The notes under the pieces were generated by a model that was not told where the DNA came from, did no database searches, and saw only the letters and a list, made by a program, of their open reading frames with translations. A stretch of 24,291 bases of DNA from Pelargonium nanum (taxonomy: Eukaryota; Streptophyta; Magnoliopsida; Geraniales; Geraniaceae): positions 1 to 24,291 of the forward strand of contig JAYMTF010001319.1 of assembly GCA_036897485.1 (NCBI GenBank), read 5' to 3'. Positions within the stretch are counted from its first letter, which is position 1, and each line of letters starts with the position of its first letter. A program made the position numbers and the translations under genes. Shown here piece after piece: positions 17,811 through 24,291 of the stretch.

Positions 17811-18790
17811 ATGCATACAAGACTCCTCCAATAAGTTGCTTATGTATCTTTTACGCATTCCAGTGTTTTTTTTACACAAGTCAACAAGACGTATCAATAT
17901 ACATTCATAGAAAAAATTAACATATATTTATTTGTGGAGAATTAGAAAAAATTAATCTTGTAAACAATTGTCGATAGAATGTCATATACTTATCAGTACA
18001 CAAACTGAATAAAACTGAATTTTCATATAGTTATCAACGTGAGAAAATACATATAACTTATACCCCCATGAAATAAATGTTTTCCAAAATTTGGTAGGCT
18101 CCATGGTTTCATTCTATCCATTTTGCCCTATTTGGCTTTTTCTTTATAAAAAGGAACAATATATTCAAGATTTTTGACCAAAAATATATAATTATTTATT
18201 TGCCCATTATTGTCCAACTATTTAGGGATTCTCTTACCTATCCATCCACTTTGGATATATCTTGCCACGTGGCAACACCCCACATGATGTAGCCACCAAT
18301 AATTTTTGTACCTAATCAAGTAGGTGTTGAAGAATAAAGAGAATGTGTGTTTTTGTTGAGTACAAATCAAAATAACAAAGAAAAAAAATCTTCTTTTTTT
18401 TTTCTTTTCCACAAACCTTCTTTTTCCTCATTTTGTTATATTTTCCATTTCTTTATTTTTGCTTTCACACCACACATATTATAATTAATTTCAATCTGGT
18501 CCAAAAAAAAAATTATCAATCTCTCTTTCCATTTTCCATCACATACGTTAAACAAATCACTTCTCATTTGACTAGTTATGAAATAATTTTTGCATGGCCT
18601 TGTCATTATAGAGTGTAAGAGAAAAAATATTTAGCCGTATTGAATTCTGTACGTTGCTTAAATATGAAGTCGTTTTATAATAAGTCAATGTTTTTATCAA
18701 TTAAATTTAAGTTAAAAGTTTGAGTTCTAAATCACATATTTCTAAAACAAAAATATATGCTTCCTAGTAAAACTAACAATTTTGGTTTGA
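17811..18790. other. Intergenic DNA, no gene seen
   Basis: Strongly AT-rich. The one distinct site is the perfect palindrome GCCACGTGGC at 18264-18273, a G-box, not near any gene start identified here. Confidence 0.5.
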
Positions 18791-18799
18791 ACTCACATT

Positions 18800-19005
18800 T
18801 TTAGGAGTTTGGGTGCCATAAAACGGAGCCGGTAATTTTCAAGTCGGATTAGATACAACATTAAAAATTTGAAGGTCAGATCGGACAACCTCACACTTAT
18901 TTGTGCATATTTGAACCGTCTAGTTCTAGTTGGGTCTTTCAGACTTCAAATCCTATAAAAATCTGATTCGAATCACAAATTGACACCTCTACTTCCTAGG
19001 AAATA
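18800..19005. repeat. Degenerate dispersed repeat-like segment
   Basis: Phrases such as GTCGGATTAG, ATCGGAC and CTGATTCGAATC are less AT-rich than their surroundings. They recur in loosely similar form at 23640-23870. It is probably an old, low-copy transposon fragment; the type is not assignable. Confidence 0.3.
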
Positions 19006-19661
19006 GAGGTAGGATTAGGCAGGCAAAAGATCAAACAATTGAAAACCCTGACTAGCCTTTCACCAAACTGTCAAAATATGAGAAACCAAGTCAAACAAGG
19101 CAACACATAAAATAGACCTAAAGCTGTTTCAACTTTCAAGAACCAATCCATATCCCCATCCATCTGAGAGTGATGTTAGATTGTTGCACAATCACAACCC
19201 AATCTTGGTAATAATTGAAAACTTCATTTCAAGTGATCATGATGGGTCATGGTTGGTGGTAGCTTCACCAACCAATGAACCAAACCAAAAGATCTTCAAT
19301 GGCATGTTTCTGTTTCCCCCATAGGATCCTTCCAGCTAGCTTCTCTAATGGGTTGTTTCAGACTCATTCCAAGCAAAACATTCCAACACAAGAGTCAATC
19401 ATAGTTTCAAGTCTCCCACTAAACCAGAAACCAAAGAACATGGCATTGACAATGACACAAGAAAAGATTCAATCAAGACTAGCAATTGTTATTTACAAAG
19501 GTTGAAGCTGACTTTTCTTTTACGCTATGGTTTCGTGGCTCCAACGTCATATTGGATCCACAGACTTGTACTAAGTACTAACTGTTCCTACGTTCGTTTT
19601 CTATGTACATGGCGAATCATTATATGACACCTATGATCTTGTTTTTTTTTTCGGGTTTTGC
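19006..19661. other. 3' flank of the ACR gene, no gene seen
   Basis: Contains the presumed 3' UTR of the minus-strand ACR gene at its right end. A + strand open stretch at 19275-19505 has no recognisable domain and is probably chance. Confidence 0.5.
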
Positions 19662-22028
19662 TCAAGAATAGGACCTAACCAAGCCAAAGTTAACAAAAGA
19701 TCTAGACTTGAAGAGACCCCCGAAAAGGAACCTGGTTGGAGAGTCCTGAGGAGCGGGTTTCAGCTCTTCGGGATTGCCTTTGACTTTGAGTATGGTCTGG
19801 CCAATCACTTGCCTTATCGATTCTATGGTCTTGGAATCAACAGGGTACCCCGATGCATCGCGAACATAGAACGTATTTACAGCTTTGCCTGCTTTGGTTG
19901 TCACTTCTGCTCTGGTGACAGTGAGGCTGTTCTCTCGGAAGATTCGAGTCACATTAGATAGCAAGCCAACTCTGTCTGTTGTGCACAATTCTAGCTTCAA
20001 GCCCTGTTGTGAACAATAAAACAAAAATTAGCTCTTAAACAACTAGAGGAACCTTATAGGAACAATAAAACAACAAAGTGTGTTTTGTTTTCAAGTGTTA
20101 CGAGTTGTATTGTTGTACAAACATGGAATCTTTACATATGCCATTTATAAGAGAACTTAGTAGATACTAGAAAACATAATCCGACAAAGGAGTGAGCTAT
20201 GTGGTAGCAAAGTTTCTTGACCGATTGGGTCTGCACAAGCGGTAGTTTTAATATTACAACTTTCAAACGTATAAAACTCAACGTCAAAGTCATTGAACTT
20301 GTGTTGTTCTTTTCTACAATAACTTGAACTCTAATTACACATCAAACATGATTTAAATACTTATTCATCACTTTCACAATAACAGAATCAAATAAGAAGG
20401 CACACAATGTCTCCTAACTATGCATAGTCAAATAATAGGCACATATGAAGTATCTGTCGATATGCTCGTATATATGAAAAGCACAAAACATGAGAATCGG
20501 GTTTTCTGATATAAAGCATATGGTGCTCACCTCAGAGACTCTTCTCTCAATAGCTGCTTCAAGACATTGTATCACTCTTTGTCTCTCGGCATCTGATTTT
20601 ACAGGAGATCCGTCTACATGTCTGATATAGTACTCCTTCAAAAGCAATGATAAACAAATTTAGCCAAACTACAAACAATGACTAAATTTAGTTAAACCTA
20701 ATATCATTCTCTTTTAAGGGACAATATCGCATACCTGGTAAGCTTCTGGCCCCGAAGCATCAATATTTGCATGAAAAACAACATACTCCATGTCTGTCAA
20801 AGTGCAAACCGTGTCAAAGAGAAGCTTTGGCCTATCTTTACTCCTGATGGTAACAACTGAGTAGTCCTTATCATACCAATTCACAACACTCACATTCGGT
20901 CTTTGCTTATCATCCAAGCACCCTTCATCATCTCCTCGCTCATAGTCCCGATCAGCAAACATCATCTGGTGAAGCCTTCTCTCAGTGTGTGTAACCCCAT
21001 GAGAGACCACAGTTTTAGCATTTCTAGACTTGTTACTGCCCTTAAGTACATTGCACAAAAGTTGCTTAATCCGAGATAGCCTCTCAGGATCGGAAATAAC
21101 AGAACCCGTTTCCTCATCAGTCACATGCATCACAGCAGCAGCTCTCATGTTGTGAGTCCAAACCTCAGCATTCACTACATTGCACTTGAGGTGAGTGAGA
21201 ACAGCACTCACTTCAGAGAGCAAGCCTGGCCTGTCACAACCAGTTAACTCAATTGTAGTGTAGTCCATGTCCATGGATGGTTTAAACCCAACAGAGCTCA
21301 TGGAAGAGGTAAAGCAAGAATCCGGACCAAGACACTGAACAAGAACACAACTAATAAGCTCACTATTTATGCATCACTGACCAGAGAAACTAACATAACA
21401 TACTATAAAAACGCAAAATGAATCACCTTTTGAATATAATCCAAAACCCCTTCATCTGTAATCTTGTTTCCCTCTTGGTCAGTCACATTAAAAACTGGAT
21501 TTGGATAAAAAAACAAAAAACCTAAAATCAAATTTTTACCCAAATTGATTATCATTCAAGGGAAGCAAAAAAAGGGTCTTGATCTTACCATCCATGAACC
21601 AGCAACCATCAGAAGAAATGTAAGCTTTAGTCACAATAAGGTTAAGATCTGTGAGAACTTGCACTACATCAAGAAGTATTCCATGTCTGTTTGCACTGTC
21701 CACCTGGTTCACCAAATAGGAGAAAACCCCAAATTTGTTAAGAAAAAAGAAGGGCAAAAAGGAGAGGACAATGATGATATGCACACAAAAGCCATACCCT
21801 TATCACAGTTGCATTCTTGCAGGCTTCATTATCAATCACAACCCTGACAAAGAAAAAAGAAAAGCATGAATAGTGACAAAACAACAAGTGTAAAGGTCGA
21901 ATCAGAGGTTGCTTTCAGAAAGATTGTAGAAGAAGAAGAAGATGTAAATCACTAAATCCAAACCTTGGTGGGTTCATTCTCCGGATAAGCTTCTCATATT
22001 CATCATCCATGTCATTGGAAAAGCTCAT
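19662..22028 (-). CDS. ACT domain-repeat protein, ACR4/ACR5-like, seven exons
   Basis: Exons are 22028-21964, 21843-21798, 21703-21589, 21494-21427, 21334-20735, 20635-20531 and 20003-19662. All junctions are GT-AG and the frame is kept, giving 446 aa, near the usual 440-455 of the family. Four ACT domains are visible. ACT1 is at about 35-100 ([20 protein letters not shown]), ACT2 at about 121-190 ([20 protein letters not shown]), ACT3 at about 256-330 ([20 protein letters not shown]), and ACT4 at about 335-405 ([20 protein letters not shown]). Each has the conserved Gly/Pro-Leu-Leu turn of a ligand-binding ACT fold. No catalytic domain is attached. ACR proteins are plant-specific presumed amino-acid sensors related to bacterial GlnD ACT regions; their biochemical role is poorly defined. 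The N-terminus [15 protein letters not shown] places it nearest ACR4/ACR5. A 5' UTR intron acceptor (CTTCTTCAG) ends 8 bases before the ATG. Confidence 0.95.
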
Positions 22029-22035
22029 GTTGTAA

Positions 22036-22880
22036 TCTGAAGAAGAAAAAAAAGGAACAAAAAATTTGAATCATACACAGAAGCTTAGCAGCCAATCACA
22101 AGAGGGCATATGAAAACAGAACCACACCATGACCAATCAGGAAAAAAAATAGCCATTAAAGCACATCAGCAAAGGAAACAAAAGTGACCAATCAGAAAGA
22201 GGAACACAGCTAAATAAACAGTAGAATAAGGTAATAATAACCCAGATGCCATGAATGCCCAATCCAGGCCAAACAGAGGAACCTTAAGCCTCCACCAAAA
22301 AAGGTGGTGGTGGGTTCCTGTTTCCTCTCTGTTTTTGGCGGGTCTTTGAGTTAATGCACAAGCAAAAAACAAACACAAACCCACCAATCCATTGAAGCAC
22401 AAGAACAGAACCAGCAAAGAGAGGGAGAGAGAGAGAAAGAGAGAGCAGAAAAGAGAAGAGATTTGAGTACCCAAAATCTAAATTAAGATCACAGCCATGA
22501 ACAACACAGAGTCAACAAGTATTGATCCAGAAAGTCGACACCTTTGAGACCAAACCAGAGAACCAGAAACATTCAAGTGAGAACCAAGCAAAACCCAGAA
22601 TAAAAAACTGAAAACAAACGGTAAAACCCAAGAAGGCCAACTCGAACACGAACACCAACGACCTCCATAACCGTACGGACACAAATAAACAACGGAACAG
22701 AGATAGGCAAAACAGAGCCTTCCCCAGAAAAAAAAAACACTGAAAAAGATGAACTTGAACCCAGAACACGAATCGAAGAACAGAGCACGAGAAACCCAGA
22801 ACCAAAATAACACCCACCCATTGCAGTTCTTGTGGATTCGTGATCTTCTCCACAGCAAAGCTTCTCTTTTTCTTGTGGGT
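22036..22880 (-). promoter_or_regulatory. Probable 5' leader and leader intron of the ACR gene
   Basis: The TTCTTCAG acceptor at 22037-22044 implies a non-coding first exon. A likely donor is GCAATGG followed by GTGGGTG near 22820, giving an intron of about 780 bases; other donors are possible. The region is pyrimidine-rich on the transcribed strand. It contains a CT/GA run (about 22416-22446), a stem-loop (22277-22319) and three CCAAT boxes on the + strand. Several long overlapping open frames here have low-complexity Phe/Ser/Leu-rich products and are not taken as genes. Confidence 0.5.
22277..22319 (-). other. Stem-loop in the ACR leader intron
   Basis: AGGAACC (22277-22283) pairs with GGTTCCT (22313-22319), and CCACC (22292-22296) pairs with GGTGG (22303-22307) around a six-base loop. 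It lies within the presumed leader intron, so its role, if any, would depend on how the leader is spliced. Confidence 0.5.
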
Positions 22881-22901
22881 ATGTAAGAGAAAGCAAAACA
22901 A

Positions 22902-22911
22902 TTTATATATA
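22902..22911 (-). promoter_or_regulatory. TATA box of the ACR gene
   Basis: Reads TATATATAAA on the minus strand, about 30 bases before a leader that begins near 22875. This is the best core-promoter match in the window. Confidence 0.65.
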
Positions 22912-22919
22912 AAGCCTCA

Positions 22920-23570
22920 GGGAGATCTCAATTTGTAATTTAGGAAATTTCTCTCTCTATTACAGCAAACAAAAAAAATATTATTTTATAGTATTACTTA
23001 TATTTATTACTGTAAAATAAAATACTTTATCTATTACTTAATATAATTAAAAAGAATTACAATTAAAATAAAAACACTACCCCGACACGATACTCCAAAA
23101 CCTGCAACTTCAATAAAATTTGGGGAAAAAATCTTTTTAATTTGAAGGAAAATGAGATGCTCTGTTTTTCTCCTCTGTTTCTCTGTGTTTGTAGCTTTCT
23201 GTTTTGAGTTTCTCTTTAAAATCAGCCAATTTCAGAGGAGCAGAATTCACTTACGGCGCATTTTAGTCGTCAACGAGAGTGAGAGCTAAAGTGCGCTGAT
23301 GAGTTGAAATTTGATTCTGATTCTGATTTGATTCATTTCCAATTTTTATTTTTATTTTTCATAGGAAATAAAAACACGTGACGAGTAATAATCTCCGAGG
23401 TTCAAGGAAATATGAGAAACATGTCAGTGGTCTTTTCGTCTATAACGGTTAAATTGCTAACGGTTGTCGCTTGTCACCGTTCGACTCGGTCTCAACTCGG
23501 ACTGAGTTTGAGTCCGTATACTCTTTCCGTTTTCACTTTCTAACTCGGAGTCAGACGTGATAATGAGTTC
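22920..23570 (-). promoter_or_regulatory. Upstream promoter region of the ACR gene
   Basis: Very AT-rich to about 23060, then mixed. CACGTG at 23375-23380, in ACACGTGACG context, is a G-box/ABRE-type site. ATAACGGTTA near 23443 and CTAACGGTTG near 23458, with an inverted ACCGTT near 23477, are MYB-type AACGG cores. No coding sequence was found. Confidence 0.4.
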
Positions 23571-24291
23571 TGGCCTTTCGGGTCGATTTTTTTTTTTTTT
23601 AAGTTAGAAATGTCTAACTTAAACTTCATCTAGAAGAGATGCGGATTCATTTAGATTTATCTTTCGGGTTGGAGTTAGTTCGGATTGACAAAATTCTGAT
23701 TTGAATATGACTCAAAAGAGCTTCGAGCTTTAGTCATCTAGTCGGATTAGGTTTTGCTTTTAGGACTTAAATGTGCCAATTTGTACGGGTTGTTCAATTC
23801 ATCTCAAAAATTTTGACAACATAAATCTGATATGACCTAAATCAAATTTTGGGTATCGTAAATTTGTCGACTCTAGATTCGTCTGCTCCCGACTCGAAAG
23901 TTGGTCGGCTATGTTTTGAGTGGCGCGGTTTCAGCTAAACTGTTAGCTCTACTCAGATTCGTGTTAATGCGAAACAATTATTTTCATTTGATTATGATTT
24001 GATTTAATACTTCACTAATGGACCTTTAAAAAAATTAACTAATGGAAGTTTATAGCAAAAATAAGTTTCTTAATCAAGCTCAAAATTGACGTAGATTATT
24101 GATGGTTTTAGGATTTCCTTTAAATTTAATTTTCCTCTTGTGTTTGGTCTTTTATTGCATAAATGTTAATTTTTTAATAGCATAAATGTTGATTTAATAT
24201 TTGATACAAATAATAGATCATTGGAATAAATAATTTGATTTCTTTAATGTTTGGCCTAACAAATGTAAGCCTAGTTAAATTGATAAAAATA
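23571..24291. other. Intergenic DNA with repeat-like segment, no gene seen
   Basis: Bases about 23640-23870 loosely resemble the segment at 18800-19005 (AGTCGGATTAG and similar). From about 23950 to the window end the sequence is plain AT-rich DNA. Confidence 0.4.

Noticed and set aside
19275..19505. Small + strand gene of 76 codons downstream of the ACR gene
   Set aside because: No domain, no splice or promoter context; it lies antisense to the presumed ACR 3' region.
22166..22901. Four long overlapping minus-strand open frames (102-129 codons) upstream of the ACR start
   Set aside because: They overlap in different frames and encode Phe/Ser/Leu-rich low-complexity strings from a pyrimidine-rich leader and intron. 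No domain or conserved start is visible, so they are treated as leader/intron sequence.
1..24291. CRISPR arrays, bacterial operons, phage or organellar insertions
   Set aside because: No regularly spaced repeats, no prokaryotic gene structure and no recognisable organellar genes were seen.

Overview
The window is nuclear DNA from a flowering plant, almost certainly a eudicot. Genes carry GT-AG introns, intergenic DNA is AT-rich, and a Ty1-copia relic and tRNA-derived SINEs are present. The protein families are plant-specific: a plant cytosolic sulfotransferase, a CYP749A-type P450 and an ACR-type four-ACT-domain protein. The P450 type is common in Rosaceae, but the species cannot be fixed from sequence alone. 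All gene models below were spliced by eye, and reading frame was checked across every junction.

Layout. 1-780: transposon-like debris (possible LINE 3' end). 781-1104: two short P450 relics. 1274-2260 (-): intact intronless sulfotransferase. 2610-3345: dead Ty1-copia fragment. 3580-12185: a degenerating tandem array whose repeating unit is a tail-to-tail pair, a CYP749A-like P450 on + facing a small J-domain protein gene on -. Members are P450 copy B (3667-4017, broken) with J copy B (4110-5576, apparently intact, 290 aa); P450 copy C (6218-6664, broken) with J copy C (6758-7060, remnants); and P450 copy D (8313-10685, intact, five exons, 518 aa) with J copy D (11192-11708, broken). 12185-14936 (-): the full-length J-domain gene, four coding exons, 506 aa, probably with a 5' UTR intron up to about 15540.

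15640-19640 holds no gene. It contains two adjacent SINE-like insertions with visible target-site duplications (16015-16194 and 16312-16415), a probable solo LTR (about 16950-17810) and AT-rich DNA. 19662-22028 (-): an intact seven-exon ACR4/ACR5-like ACT-repeat gene (446 aa), with a probable 5' UTR intron and a TATA box at 22902-22911. 22920-24291: its promoter and repeat-like DNA.

How the parts relate. There is no operon logic here. The main story is structural: a convergent P450/J-domain pair was duplicated several times and then eroded by internal deletions. One good P450, one good full-length J gene and one shortened but open J paralog remain, and the sulfotransferase lies inside the footprint of the array. 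The full-length J protein combines three SUMO-interacting-motif-like segments, an acidic tract, a basic coiled coil and a C-terminal J domain, an arrangement worth following up.
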